Shown here piece by piece: positions 55,630 to 61,856 of a stretch of 64,000 nt of DNA. The notes under the pieces are model-generated. The model was not told the origin of the DNA. It saw only the letters and a list, made by a program, of their open reading frames with translations, and searched no databases. Origin of the DNA: Lethocerus indicus (lineage: Eukaryota; Arthropoda; Insecta; Hemiptera; Belostomatidae); contig JACDQD010000102.1 in the NCBI GenBank assembly GCA_019843655.1, positions 4,039,501-4,103,500 on the forward strand, read 5' to 3'. How positions within the stretch are numbered: position 1 is the first letter of the stretch; every line of letters starts with the position of its first letter. The position numbers and the translations under genes were made by a program.

Positions 55630-56535
55630 GGATTAATTATAAGAGATCAGCCAGATTGGAATTATTTAGTGGCATAGTTTTATTCTTTGATAGAAATTTT
55701 CTTTCAAATATAGCAATTTATTATTTGTGGTTTTGTACTCTGTGGTTTTAGTTATTAGGGGTATGCGTTTGAATTTATTCATAGGCATTTAATCAGATAT
55801 TTATTTGGACTCAATGTAATATTATCCAAAAGTGTTAGGTTATTGTTATTGTTGATATAAACACGAATAATAATAAATATTCATATTCTGTAAGCACTTG
55901 ACTGATTTTCTCATTGTCACACTTAACTGTCTGTTTTGAATAAAATGTTTGAGAGCAATAAATTTACAGCAGTGGTCGAAGAATAGGGCGCAGTGGTTCA
56001 GAGAGAGAGTTGAATAAAGTGGGAAACAAAGTGCAGAGAAGTACAAGCGCTTTGATCAGGCCTTCTCTTGATCCGAGCCCATTTGAAATTCCAGTGAAGG
56101 ATACCGACAGTATCGATATTAACAGAGCTCCCTGTAAGTTTCACTTCAATTATCTATTTACTTTAATATAATTTTCAAAGTGCTAAATTGAGGTACAATA
56201 AATATATATATATATATGCGTGCTTGATGATTGAGTTTTGTCATGTCTCGTGTTAACAATCCCTCCTTATATATAATACTTTGTAATTTATATTCCGTTG
56301 AAATTTTAACCGTGTATTTTCATTTTGTGTGCCAGTGTCAGAACACTTAATTTTATCAACGACAGAAGAGTTGAAGAGGGCGACGGAAAAAGTGTTGCAG
56401 TTGCACTCGAGGTTATACGCTGACCAGGCGAGTGTTGTTGATCAGTCGCAGAGGGACGCCTTCAGAGGTTGTATTAACGGTGCTATCGGTGAAGCCCAAC
56501 AGAAACTACGACTCATCAATCGAGAAAATTCATGA
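3847..56535 (+). CDS. Wdr62: WDR62/MAPKBP1-family WD40 scaffold protein, 28 exons, 5' end missing
   Basis: Spliced gene assembled by hand. Exons: 3847-3938, 41964-42177, 43100-43315, 43746-43928, 44170-44330, 44623-44758, 45098-45295, 45386-45564, 46703-46859, 47115-47249, 47364-47564, 47681-47937, 48112-48216, 48291-48472, 48609-48721, 48976-49056, 49734-49838, 49921-50027, 50185-50376, 50559-50659, 50903-51066, 51485-53036, 53512-53604, 54367-54476, 55130-55295, 55401-55521, 55970-56133, 56336-56535. The total is 5,685 nt, 1,894 residues plus stop. Introns are GT-AG and phases agree throughout. Residues 1 to about 709 are WD40 repeats matching vertebrate MAPKBP1/WDR62 block by block ([51 protein letters not shown]-like VSCGADKS). 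A Ser-rich tail follows, then a conserved C-terminal helical segment. Family members scaffold JNK signalling and act at centrosomes and spindle poles; function here is inferred from homology. The product is longer than the roughly 1,500-residue human proteins because of the tail. The initiator exon was not found. Confidence 0.93.
3939..13170 (+). other. Wdr62 intron 1, part 1
   Basis: Donor GTGAGT at 3939. No gene, RNA gene or intact mobile element recognised. There is a G run near 3993. A 190-codon minus-strand frame (5591-6163) is the longest in the intron and is treated under findings. A weak CTCF-like CCTCTAGTGGCC lies near 9832. Confidence 0.7.
13171..13208. repeat. (AT)n microsatellite
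   Basis: Uninterrupted TA dinucleotide run of about 38 bp in intron 1. Confidence 0.95.
13209..23035 (+). other. Wdr62 intron 1, part 2
   Basis: No gene recognised. The 139-codon minus-strand frame at 14970-15389 has no recognisable motif. Local CpG- and GC-rich patches occur near 16320-16500, 17450-17550 and 18280-18720. The rest is AT-rich single-copy-looking sequence apart from the AT microsatellite at 21053. Confidence 0.65.
21053..21096. repeat. (AT)n microsatellite
   Basis: Uninterrupted AT run of about 44 bp in intron 1. Confidence 0.95.
23036..23073. repeat. (AG)n microsatellite
   Basis: AG dinucleotide run of about 38 bp with one interruption near the end. It is the only long GA tract in the window and a possible GAGA-factor-type binding tract. 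Confidence 0.95.
29166..29302. mobile_element. 137-bp foldback (MITE-like) element
   Basis: The ends are a 20-bp inverted repeat with two mismatches: CCACTCGCTGATTTGG at the left and CCAAATTAGCGAGTGG at the right. A second, inner inverted pair (GCTTCATCAGTAGC and GCTACCGATGATGG) makes almost the whole element able to fold. GGTCTAGTATTAGACC near the right end is a further perfect 6-bp hairpin. No target-site duplication is evident. Confidence 0.75.
29499..29590. repeat. Perfect hairpin followed by a 42-bp-spaced direct repeat
   Basis: AACTTGAACTG (29499-29509) and CAGTTCAAGTT (29514-29524) form a perfect 11-bp stem with a GATG loop. Immediately after it, TACTATCCCTCAATACA (29526) recurs as TACTATCCCTGAATACA (29568), 42 bp apart. 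Confidence 0.75.
30193..30241. repeat. (AT)n microsatellite
   Basis: Uninterrupted AT run of about 49 bp in intron 1. Confidence 0.95.
30242..41622 (+). other. Wdr62 intron 1, part 4
   Basis: No gene recognised. CpG- and GC-rich patches at about 31220-31660 and 32280-32820 give overlapping spurious frames on both strands. A 173-codon plus-strand frame at 34063-34584 has no recognisable motif. A small GCGCG-stemmed hairpin is at 35761-35787. The intron ends at 41963 after the 71-bp repeat array. Confidence 0.65.
31407..31427. repeat. Perfect 9-bp stem hairpin
   Basis: AGTCTGGCT, a CGG loop, then AGCCAGACT. It sits in a CpG-rich patch (about 31220-31660) of intron 1. Confidence 0.75.
41623..41872 (+). 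repeat. Diverged tandem array of about 71-bp units with CTCF-like cores
   Basis: About 3.5 units. Full units begin near 41665, 41736 and 41808 (spacing 71 and 72 bp), each starting CGAA/CGAT then TTAGTTAAG. They continue through a C/A-rich stretch to a G-run core such as CTCAGGGGGGCGCTAGCG or CTCAGGGGTGCGCTAACG. A partial unit precedes them (41623-41664). This is the same family as the array at 60606-61074 but more diverged between units. It ends 91 bp before exon 2. Confidence 0.9.
41964..42177 (+). CDS. Wdr62: Wdr62 exon 2, first propeller
   Basis: Acceptor TTTTTTCAG, donor GTAAGT. The first base completes the Gly codon split with exon 1. Residues 31-102 include [49 protein letters not shown] and [11 protein letters not shown], a full WD blade. 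Base composition is still GC- and CpG-rich. Three ORFs in other frames over this exon are shadows. Confidence 0.96.
43100..43315 (+). CDS. Wdr62: Wdr62 exon 3, first propeller
   Basis: Acceptor CCTTTTAG, donor GTATGA, phase 0 at both ends. It encodes [40 protein letters not shown] and [13 protein letters not shown]. These are near-identical to family signatures ([13 protein letters not shown] and AGNRHIKFWYL in vertebrates). From here on codon choice is AT-rich and CpG is sparse. Confidence 0.97.
43746..43928 (+). CDS. Wdr62: Wdr62 exon 4, first propeller
   Basis: Acceptor CTTTACAG, donor GTGAGT, phase 0. It encodes [27 protein letters not shown] and [20 protein letters not shown]. These match the hallmark block of the family ([34 protein letters not shown]). 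Confidence 0.97.
44170..44330 (+). CDS. Wdr62: Wdr62 exon 5, first propeller
   Basis: Acceptor TTTACAG, donor GTATTT. It encodes [40 protein letters not shown] and ends with two bases of a split codon. It matches the IFCGCADGTVRLF and STLPRPHALGTDI blocks of vertebrate homologues. Confidence 0.96.
44623..44758 (+). CDS. Wdr62: Wdr62 exon 6, first propeller
   Basis: Donor GTAATT. The acceptor chosen is GTTTCAG, giving [20 protein letters not shown] and [17 protein letters not shown]. An in-frame alternative acceptor 15 nt upstream (exon from 44608) would add LKCF and change the junction Ser to Arg. The ttcag site was preferred because it gives the shorter junction expected for insect homologues. 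Confidence 0.9.
45098..45295 (+). CDS. Wdr62: Wdr62 exon 7, first propeller
   Basis: Acceptor AATTACAG, donor GTAAAA, phase 0. It encodes [40 protein letters not shown] and YQRNIYSK. The vertebrate counterpart has YHSSCVWSVEVYPE, LPPSSFITCSSDNTIRLWN and LHRNILS. Confidence 0.97.
45386..45564 (+). CDS. Wdr62: Wdr62 exon 8, second propeller
   Basis: Acceptor TTTTCCAG, donor GTACTT. It encodes [20 protein letters not shown] and [20 protein letters not shown], matching LIKIIYVDGN and GIRSVCVSPNGQHLASGDR in vertebrates. The next intron (45565-46702) carries a CpG-rich foldback-type insertion. Confidence 0.96.
45727..46593. mobile_element. Putative non-autonomous DNA element with imperfect terminal inverted repeats
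   Basis: Inside intron 8 of Wdr62. TTGCTTCCGCC at 45741-45751 is repeated inverted as GGCGGAAGCAA at 46573-46583, with partly matching flanks. The interior is CpG-rich, in sharp contrast to the CpG-poor intron around it. No transposase-like frame is present; the longest frame (90 codons, minus strand, 46011-46283) is not recognisable. Target-site duplication is unclear, so the outer ends are approximate. Confidence 0.6.
46703..46859 (+). CDS. Wdr62: Wdr62 exon 9, second propeller
   Basis: Acceptor GTTTCAG, donor GTTTGT (weak but GT). It encodes [26 protein letters not shown] and [19 protein letters not shown]. It matches the VEAHDSEILCLEYS and [15 protein letters not shown] blocks. Confidence 0.95.
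47115..47249 (+). CDS. Wdr62: Wdr62 exon 10, second propeller
   Basis: Acceptor CTTTACAG, donor GTATTT, phase 0. It encodes [20 protein letters not shown] and [17 protein letters not shown], matching [15 protein letters not shown] and [12 protein letters not shown]. Confidence 0.96.
47364..47564 (+). CDS. Wdr62: Wdr62 exon 11, second propeller
   Basis: Acceptor AATTCTAG, donor GTTAGG, phase 0. It encodes [40 protein letters not shown] and [11 protein letters not shown]. It matches KTTLYDMDVEPSWKY, CQDRNIRIFNISSGKQ and GSQGEDGTLIKV. Confidence 0.97.
47681..47937 (+). CDS. Wdr62: Wdr62 exon 12, last WD40 blade
   Basis: Acceptor CATTTTAG, donor GTATGT. It encodes [54 protein letters not shown] and an arginine/glutamine-rich exit. 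This closes the propeller region at about residue 709. Vertebrate counterparts are IYIATSCSDKNL, GHSEIVTGMKF and LISVSGDSCIFVW. Confidence 0.97.
48112..48216 (+). CDS. Wdr62: Wdr62 exon 13, start of linker tail
   Basis: Acceptor is a T run ending TTTTAG, donor GTAAAG. It encodes a short acidic, Asn/Gln-rich linker ([20 protein letters not shown]). Phases fit the exons on both sides. Sequence conservation is low here, so support comes from phase and splice sites. Confidence 0.85.
48291..48472 (+). CDS. Wdr62: Wdr62 exon 14
   Basis: Acceptor TGCCTTTAG, donor GTAATA. It encodes [14 protein letters not shown] and [15 protein letters not shown], then an Arg/Asp-rich stretch. The LPxWAK and GRWAQR pattern just after the propellers is a family feature. 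Confidence 0.9.
48609..48721 (+). CDS. Wdr62: Wdr62 exon 15
   Basis: Acceptor TTCTTTTAG, donor GTAATG. It encodes [20 protein letters not shown], a hydrophilic Ser/Asp-rich disordered segment. It ends in phase 0. Confidence 0.87.
48976..49056 (+). CDS. Wdr62: Wdr62 exon 16 (short)
   Basis: The acceptor is a weak CAACATAAG downstream of a T-rich stretch; the donor is GTGAGT. It encodes 27 residues ([20 protein letters not shown] then EPDNNKP), phase 0 at both ends, so it could be skipped without a frameshift. The open frame continues upstream to 48778, but that part is hydrophobic, Phe/Leu/Cys-rich intron-like sequence and is excluded. Confidence 0.75.
49141..49260 (+). mobile_element. tRNA-derived SINE-like fragment
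   Basis: Lies in intron 16 of Wdr62. It has an A-box-like TGGCTCAGGGC (49150-49160) and a B-box-like GTTCATGAATC (49195-49205) at tRNA-like spacing, followed by a short body and an A-rich tail. It is degraded, and no cloverleaf is expected. End coordinates are approximate. Confidence 0.5.
49734..49838 (+). CDS. Wdr62: Wdr62 exon 17
   Basis: Acceptor ATTGTTCAG, donor GTAGGT, phase 0 at both ends. It encodes [20 protein letters not shown] and a His/Asp/Ser-rich remainder. Disordered tail. Confidence 0.84.
49921..50027 (+). CDS. Wdr62: Wdr62 exon 18
   Basis: Acceptor TTTATTAG, donor GTAATA. It encodes an acidic segment ([20 protein letters not shown]) followed by RRPLYIP. The acidic run followed by a basic/hydrophobic patch recalls similar stretches in insect homologues. 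Confidence 0.86.
50185..50376 (+). CDS. Wdr62: Wdr62 exon 19
   Basis: Acceptor TTTGAAG, donor GTGGAA. It encodes [40 protein letters not shown] and an acidic SDEDE run. The basic [12 protein letters not shown] stretch next to a Ser-rich run is a plausible phosphorylation or kinase-docking region, but no function is assigned. Confidence 0.88.
50559..50659 (+). CDS. Wdr62: Wdr62 exon 20
   Basis: Acceptor TTTCTTTCAG, donor GTAATT. It encodes [20 protein letters not shown] and a Ser/Thr/Glu-rich end. Phases fit both neighbours. Confidence 0.88.
50903..51066 (+). CDS. Wdr62: Wdr62 exon 21, coiled-coil segment
   Basis: Acceptor ATATTTCAG. It encodes [20 protein letters not shown], a charged heptad-like helix predicted to coil. 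The donor GTTGGT after the Ser codon was chosen because joining it to exon 22 gives [17 protein letters not shown], matching the family's helix-then-VGY order. Reading on past the donor gives a hydrophobic, intron-like sequence. Confidence 0.87.
51485..53036 (+). CDS. Wdr62: Wdr62 exon 22, long Ser/Thr-rich tail exon
   Basis: The largest exon, encoding about 517 residues (1094-1610). Acceptor GTTACAG, donor GTATTC. The sequence is low-complexity and disordered, rich in Ser, Thr, Lys and Glu. A phospho-site-like motif recurs: [25 protein letters not shown] and two copies of RSTESILTD. There is a proline/lysine patch ([13 protein letters not shown]) suited to SH3 or WW binding. The frame stays open past the donor to a stop at 53143, so intron retention would give a truncated isoform with about 35 extra residues. 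Confidence 0.92.
53512..53604 (+). CDS. Wdr62: Wdr62 exon 23
   Basis: Acceptor TTGATATAG, donor GTGAGT. It encodes [20 protein letters not shown] and [11 protein letters not shown]. The RRACSLSDL motif is another copy of the RxxSLxDL theme of exon 22. Confidence 0.9.
54367..54476 (+). CDS. Wdr62: Wdr62 exon 24, with tandem acceptors
   Basis: Donor GTAATT. The acceptor lies in a duplicated TTTCAGTTTCAG, so splicing may use either copy (exon from 54367 or 54373). The choice adds or removes two residues (Val-Ser) without changing frame. It encodes [20 protein letters not shown] and [10 protein letters not shown]. Confidence 0.87.
55130..55295 (+). CDS. Wdr62: Wdr62 exon 25
   Basis: Acceptor TCATTGCAG, donor GTTAGT. 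It encodes [20 protein letters not shown] and a basic end ([15 protein letters not shown]). Disordered and Ser-rich. Confidence 0.9.
55401..55521 (+). CDS. Wdr62: Wdr62 exon 26, proline-rich
   Basis: Acceptor TTTTATAG, donor GTACAG. It encodes [20 protein letters not shown], then [13 protein letters not shown]. The PAPPPRPK core is a class II-like SH3 ligand pattern (PxxPxR/K). Binding is inference only. Confidence 0.91.
55578..55627. repeat. (AT)n microsatellite
   Basis: AT run of about 50 bp in intron 26 of Wdr62, 56 bp after the exon 26 donor. Confidence 0.95.
55970..56133 (+). CDS. Wdr62: Wdr62 exon 27
   Basis: Acceptor AATTTACAG, donor GTAAGT. It encodes [20 protein letters not shown], then [17 protein letters not shown]. 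Basic and Ser-rich; it leads into the C-terminal helix. Confidence 0.91.
56336..56535 (+). CDS. Wdr62: Wdr62 exon 28, C-terminal helical segment and stop
   Basis: Acceptor TGTGCCAG; the exon ends at TGA. It encodes [48 protein letters not shown] and RENS. This is the conserved C-terminal loop-helix of WDR62/MAPKBP1, known from vertebrate work to mediate dimerisation. Its preservation shows the tail was read in the right frame to the end. Confidence 0.95.
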
Positions 56536-56818
56536 TCCAATTATTTGGTACATCTCTCGTGTAATTACTTGTTCATTTGTTTTTTTTTAATTAAAATAAG
56601 TTATTTCTGTTTTAATCATTTATTAATTTTTGATGAAAAATAGTTCTTATTCCTGATGAAAGTTCTGTGATTTAGGTCGAGTTGGGGAGCTGGTGATGTA
56701 CCAGTGGAACCGTGATTCTTGAACTGAAATCCTGCCCACTTGTATGATAGAGTAGAGTATTACTTTTTTGTGTTTACTATCCAAAGTTGTAATAACTCTT
56801 GCAATTAAAATATTATAA

Positions 56819-56822
<4 letters not shown>

Positions 56823-56870
<48 letters not shown>
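56823..56870. repeat. (AT)n microsatellite
   Basis: AT run of about 48 bp, 0.3 kb after the Wdr62 stop, so probably in its 3' UTR. Confidence 0.95.
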
Positions 56871-56876
<6 letters not shown>

Positions 56877-57272
56877 GTGGTGTAATATAATAAGTTTCTG
56901 TCATTTTTTAAATATATTGTAATATGTTGTGCCCTTTGTAATTTATTAGTTATAAGTATTGTATGGAAGTATATTTTGCTGTAATTGTTAGAATAGATTA
57001 TCGAGTGCCAAAGTCTAAGCTTCCAAAAAAATGTGAGTCGATCTGATGCTTATGGAATTTTGATTTGTTAGATTTCAAAGGGCTTCAACAGTGATGAGAC
57101 TGAAAGTATAGAAGGCTTCTTTGCATTTCTGTACCGTGTTTTAATTTACTTGAAGAAAAATATTCAAGGAATTGGCCCTTCGAAACCTAGTGTAAGTAAT
57201 GATTATATTTGTGTATTACCCAACCTGTAGAAATTAATAATGCTGAAGCTTGTCCTTCCCCGAATATTTTTA

Positions 57273-57278
57273 AATAAA
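57273..57278 (+). terminator. Candidate poly(A) signal of Wdr62
   Basis: AATAAA about 740 nt after the Wdr62 stop. Other A-rich hexamers occur in this AT-rich spacer (for example near 57312 and 58425), so the true 3' end cannot be fixed from sequence. Confidence 0.25.
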
Positions 57279-60278
57279 AAATGTTATCAAAACTACAAAC
57301 ACCAAAATAGAAATAAATTTAGTTTATTGCACATTGAAGAAATGGCATTTTGCTTGTGAGGGTCTTCCAGCTTACACCTCTAATGCTTCCTATATTGTGC
57401 CTAATTTGCTAAAATATTATTTTAACATCTCACACCAGGCAAAAATATATACCTCAAGAGTTCCTCATATTTTTTAATAGTTACTGCTTTTAGGAAATTT
57501 AATCAGAAAGTATTTTCATAAATACAAAAAATAACCTAATTACCATAAAGCATGACATAAAGCAAATGGCTGTTTCATTAATAAAATTAAATCATACCTT
57601 GTCATCATACCACAGTTGCTTCACTTTTGTCTATGACAAACTTCATTTCTCCTCTGTATCATCTAAAAAGTAGCACAAAGTCTTGTGTATGAACTTCTTT
57701 CATTAGTCCACCTTTTCTAAATAAATGACCCATTTAGGTGCTTCAGATTCATAGATACATTTATCAGTCGTTAATTCAGCATTTGATGCAATTTAATGGG
57801 TAATATATTCAACCACTTAACTTAATTGAAATATCAAATTAAACAGTTAAAGTATATTTATTGTGACCAACAGTTTTAGTTTTAAGGCTTCAAGATTATA
57901 ATTAAGAGAAGGATTTGGTTGTATAAATAACATACTGGATAACTCTCATGACAATGTCTATGTTTGTGAAATACAAATATGAAACTACATTTTTAATAAT
58001 TGTGTATTTCATACATTTTAAAAAGAAAATATTAATTCCAGCTCCAGGTTGACTCACTTGAAATATTGTATGCAACATGATAGCTTGAGGATTATGAATT
58101 TGCCAAAAAGTTGTTGTAAAAGACAATTTGTGTATGAGTACGTTGAAGTCCATGGTTTAGATTTAAGGGATCAACGATTATACTTAATATTTGTTAATTC
58201 ATGTGTTAACAAAATAATAAGGAAGACAATACATAATGTTTTAAATTTCAGTTTTGTTTAACTATCATTCATTATCAATCACTAATGTAATTTCTTTTCA
58301 TATCTTAAACTAATTTTATTGTTTTTATTATTTTCAGTTGTTTAAATTTTTACAAATATTTGCTGAAATTACATAGTTTTGTGTATTTATTGATTCAATT
58401 GCTCACATATTATAGGAGGGAATAAAATGCAATACCTCCTCAATTTTTTATTGAGTTTCTATTTTCCGGTCATGGAAAATTACCAAATGTCAGTCTTCTG
58501 TTGTGTTTCTTCTTTCTTTATTAAAAAATGTTCTGCTGGAAAGACTCATTGAAATATGTATTTTTATTATAACTATAATAAATTGTTCAATTTTTTTACT
58601 TAATAAGGATAAGAAACTATAGCTTGAAAGCAGTTGAATAAAGTTTGGAATGAAACACAACAGTTTAGGTTTAGACGCAATGAGGGGTATTGCAGATTTT
58701 ACATTCTTATTTTTTACAATTTTGTTTTACCTCTTTCTTGTGACAGTTATGTTATTGTCAGCAAAAGACTAAAAATGAAATCAATAATAAATTGTCTGTT
58801 GTAATTAATTAGTTAATTTCTGTGTGTATATATGTATGTATAATAATTTATATGAATCTGAATTTTGTCATACCATTTTACATTTCAATTAAATACTGAA
58901 ACATCTCTTCGATGATCTGATCTATATGTATGTAAAACAAATTAAATTTCATCATAAAATAATGAATAAGCTGAATCTTGGTTTTTAATGCACTAATTTT
59001 TAATTTGTGTTGTGTTGCATGTTCATGTCTAATTATATTTGGACCATTTATTTTATTTCTTATTGTATTCATCACAAATTAATCTTCAATGCAGTGTCTT
59101 CAGTGCAGTAAAATTATTTATTCAGTACTGTGTCAGAATATTTATTAAGAATTAAATCTATTTCTGTGAAAATGTATTATGAGCTCTTTTAATTCTTGCA
59201 GCGTGTAGCAGATTCATAAATTTCCTCAGGATCAGTCACATCGTATAATTTTAAATGTATTATTTATATAACAATTATTTTAAAATTTTGGAAAGTATAA
59301 AACTAACTACAATTAATTTTCACTGTGCTAATCAGCATTAGCATAAATTAATGAGCATAGGTATTACTGTAGAGACCAGACTTAAAATTAACTTTGAACC
59401 TTGAAAATAGCTGGTAAATAGAATCTGCAGGATTAAATTAGGTTTGCCAGTAACAGTTTTCTAGCAGTTGTTAAAATGGTGTAACTGTCAATATTAGCTT
59501 TGTAATTAAGTTATAGTGATCAGATATATCTAAAAATTATTAACAAATAAAATACTGTAATAATTTTTTATTTTAAATTACCCTCCCACAATAAAATGTT
59601 ATTTGATAATGTATAGTTTTTTTAATTTGTTCTCAATGATTTAAATTGTCGTACATAGTATCTACTAAAGTATGACATTTTAAATGCATTTGTGATATCT
59701 TATTTCCTCTCATATCATTTTATGATATATATTTCTTTGTTTTTTATTTAATTTCCTACTTGTACTTTTCAATGTAGAAGATATGCTATAAAATTTAAAT
59801 TTTAAATATAAATTTTGAATGTTACATTATTATTGTGTCAGATCAATAGATGAATTTCCCATTGATCAATAGTCAGATTGTTATACCCCTGTAGCCAGGA
59901 GTTAATTAAGATAAAGTCAAAGCTAAATTTTGAATTCTTTTTTTTAAATTCTACCCTATTGTTGGTAATTGTAAGTTAACTTGAACAGCACTTATTTCAG
60001 AGTTCACATATGTATGCCTGTCTTTTTATATAAAAACATGGGAATGAGCAAACTGAAGAATGTTTAAAAAATGAATTATCCTAACAGGCAATTATTTTCC
60101 AGAGATATCTGTACAGCAACAAACATTTACAAAAGGTAATTTTATTATAAGTTAGTTAATTATTTTATTTTAAGTGTAAGTTATAACTTAATTCCACAAT
60201 TTTGTGAATTTATGGAAAGTTAAGGCCTTGAAGAACCCACTGAACATCTTAGTTGAGTTGCGTGAGTATATTAATTTA

Positions 60279-60330
60279 TAATTGATTACTTTAAAAAATC
60301 ATTTTTATAAAAAAGCAAAGTAATCAATTA
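60279..60330. repeat. Perfect 14-bp inverted repeat (hairpin)
   Basis: TAATTGATTACTTT at 60279-60292 is the exact reverse complement of AAAGTAATCAATTA at 60317-60330, with a 24-nt A/T-rich loop. It lies about 140 bp before the 61-bp repeat array. It may be a relic foldback element or terminus. Confidence 0.8.
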
Positions 60331-60468
60331 CCTATCAAGGATGGATATCTCAGCTAACGAATAATAAAGAGCTGTCAAATTTCAGAACCCTGGTTAAAAT
60401 TAGTGAGGAATTTAAATAACATTAATAAAAATAAAAATTAAGTTAGATTGTTTTAGTTGGGGGAAATT

Positions 60469-60609
60469 CCGCCAGATTGTAGCACTGCACGGAAAATGTC
60501 GATGCGGCCGTTGATAGTTCCAAAAATCGCCACCAGATGGCAGCACTGCACGGAAAATGTCGATGCGGTCGTTGGTAGTTCCAAAAATCGCCACTAGATG
60601 GCAGCAACG
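60469..60609 (+). repeat. 61-bp tandem repeat, 2.3 copies, with CTCF-like core
   Basis: Units begin at 60469, 60530 and 60591, exactly 61 bp apart. The second opens CCACCAGATGGCAGCACTGC and the third CCACTAGATGGCAGCA; the first is changed (CCGCCAGATTGTAGCACTGC). The third copy breaks off and passes directly into the 70-bp array. Confidence 0.93.
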
Positions 60610-61074
60610 AACTTTAGTTGAGTGCAACCCCGCGCCACCCTCAGTGGTGCGCTAGTGTCGCGGTGCTCGTGTACCCAACGAACTTTAGTTAAGTACATTG
60701 CCGCACCACCCTCAGGGGGCGCTAATTTATCGGTACAAGAGCACCCAACGAACTTTAGTTAAGTACATTGCCGCACCACCCTCAGGGGGCGCTAATTTAT
60801 CGGTACAAGAACACCCAACGAACTTTAGTTAAGTACATTGCCGCACCACCCTCAGGGGGCGCTAATTTATCGGTACAAGAGCACCCAACGAACTTTAGTT
60901 AAGTACATTGCCGCACCACCCTCAGGGGGCGCTAATTTATCGGTACAAGGGCACTCAACGAACTTTAGTTAAGTACATTGCCGCACCACCCTCAGTGGGC
61001 GCTAGTGTCACGGTGTTCATGTACCCAACGAACTTTAGTTAAGTACATTGCCGCACCACCCCCAGGGGGCGCTA
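60606..61074 (+). repeat. 70-bp tandem repeat, about 6.7 copies, with CTCF-like core
   Basis: Units begin AACGAACTTTAGTTAAGTAC at 60606 (71 bp), 60677, 60747, 60817, 60887, 60957 and 61027 (partial, to 61074). The central copies are nearly identical, so the array is young or homogenised. Each unit holds CCACCCTCAGGGGGCGCTA or a close variant. The array lies 4.1 kb after the Wdr62 stop and 0.78 kb before the CYB5RL-like start. Confidence 0.96.
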
Positions 61075-61336
61075 CTAAATAGCATTCTACTAAATATTAA
61101 ATTATATACTACTAAATAGTACCCAACCCAAAAAGTTTAATTTTAGAAATATCTATCTATTTGCCAATTTTTCATAAATCTGAGAATAAATGAATCTTTT
61201 GAGCCTTGAAATGTATTAATTAAGAAGGAAAATATGTTTTAATTCACAATCAATATATTTACACATACTTTAGGTCCTATAAGTTTGTAAAAATGTATTT
61301 TTCTGTTTCATTTATACCTTTCAAGCCTTAAAAGAC

Positions 61337-61393
<57 letters not shown>

Positions 61394-61856
61394 GATGTTT
61401 TGAAATGTGTATGTTAAGTACTTGCATATAAGTACAGTAATAGTATAGTATGCAAAATTTAAAGCGTGTTCTAGGGTATTAACAGGCTTAATGTTCTTAC
61501 CACAAAATATGAATTATTGCAGATGTTGCGTATTTGTTTCTAAGTTGGCAGTTATTTTGTTGATATTGTTGCATTATTTTCTTCCACAGTGTATTGCTGT
61601 AGGTTATGGCAGTTTTAAGTTTGATGAAAGGTTTGTCTGATTGTTTTTATGATTGACCCATTCCTACGTTGTGGGTTTCCAAGGAACGTTACTCAAACAA
61701 CATAGTAACAGTGATAAAAGTGGCGCCGTTATCACTTGTTGCTACCTCGTTTTGTAAACGACATCCTAAAAAATATAGCTCTAAAACCATACTCTGCTTC
61801 ACTTTTCCATTATTTGATTTTGACTGTTCTCTACAGCATGGATTAGGGTATGAAGG
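61075..61856 (+). other. Upstream region and probable 5' UTR of the CYB5RL-like gene
   Basis: Holds the AT microsatellite, then CpG content rises near 61660-61760. A 63-codon upstream frame (61669-61860) overlaps the main start by four bases; it may be a regulatory upstream frame if the transcript starts before it. No TATA box can be assigned with confidence. Confidence 0.5.
61340..61391. repeat. (AT)n microsatellite
   Basis: AT run of about 52 bp between the tandem array and the CYB5RL-like gene. Confidence 0.95.

Larger units (their letters stand above)
56536..60278 (+). other. Wdr62 3' UTR and AT-rich spacer
   Basis: Very AT-rich and CpG-poor. It holds the 3' UTR of Wdr62, of unknown extent, and several AATAAA hexamers. 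No coding frame, tRNA or intact element recognised; the short frames near 57902-58261 on both strands look like chance. Confidence 0.65.
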
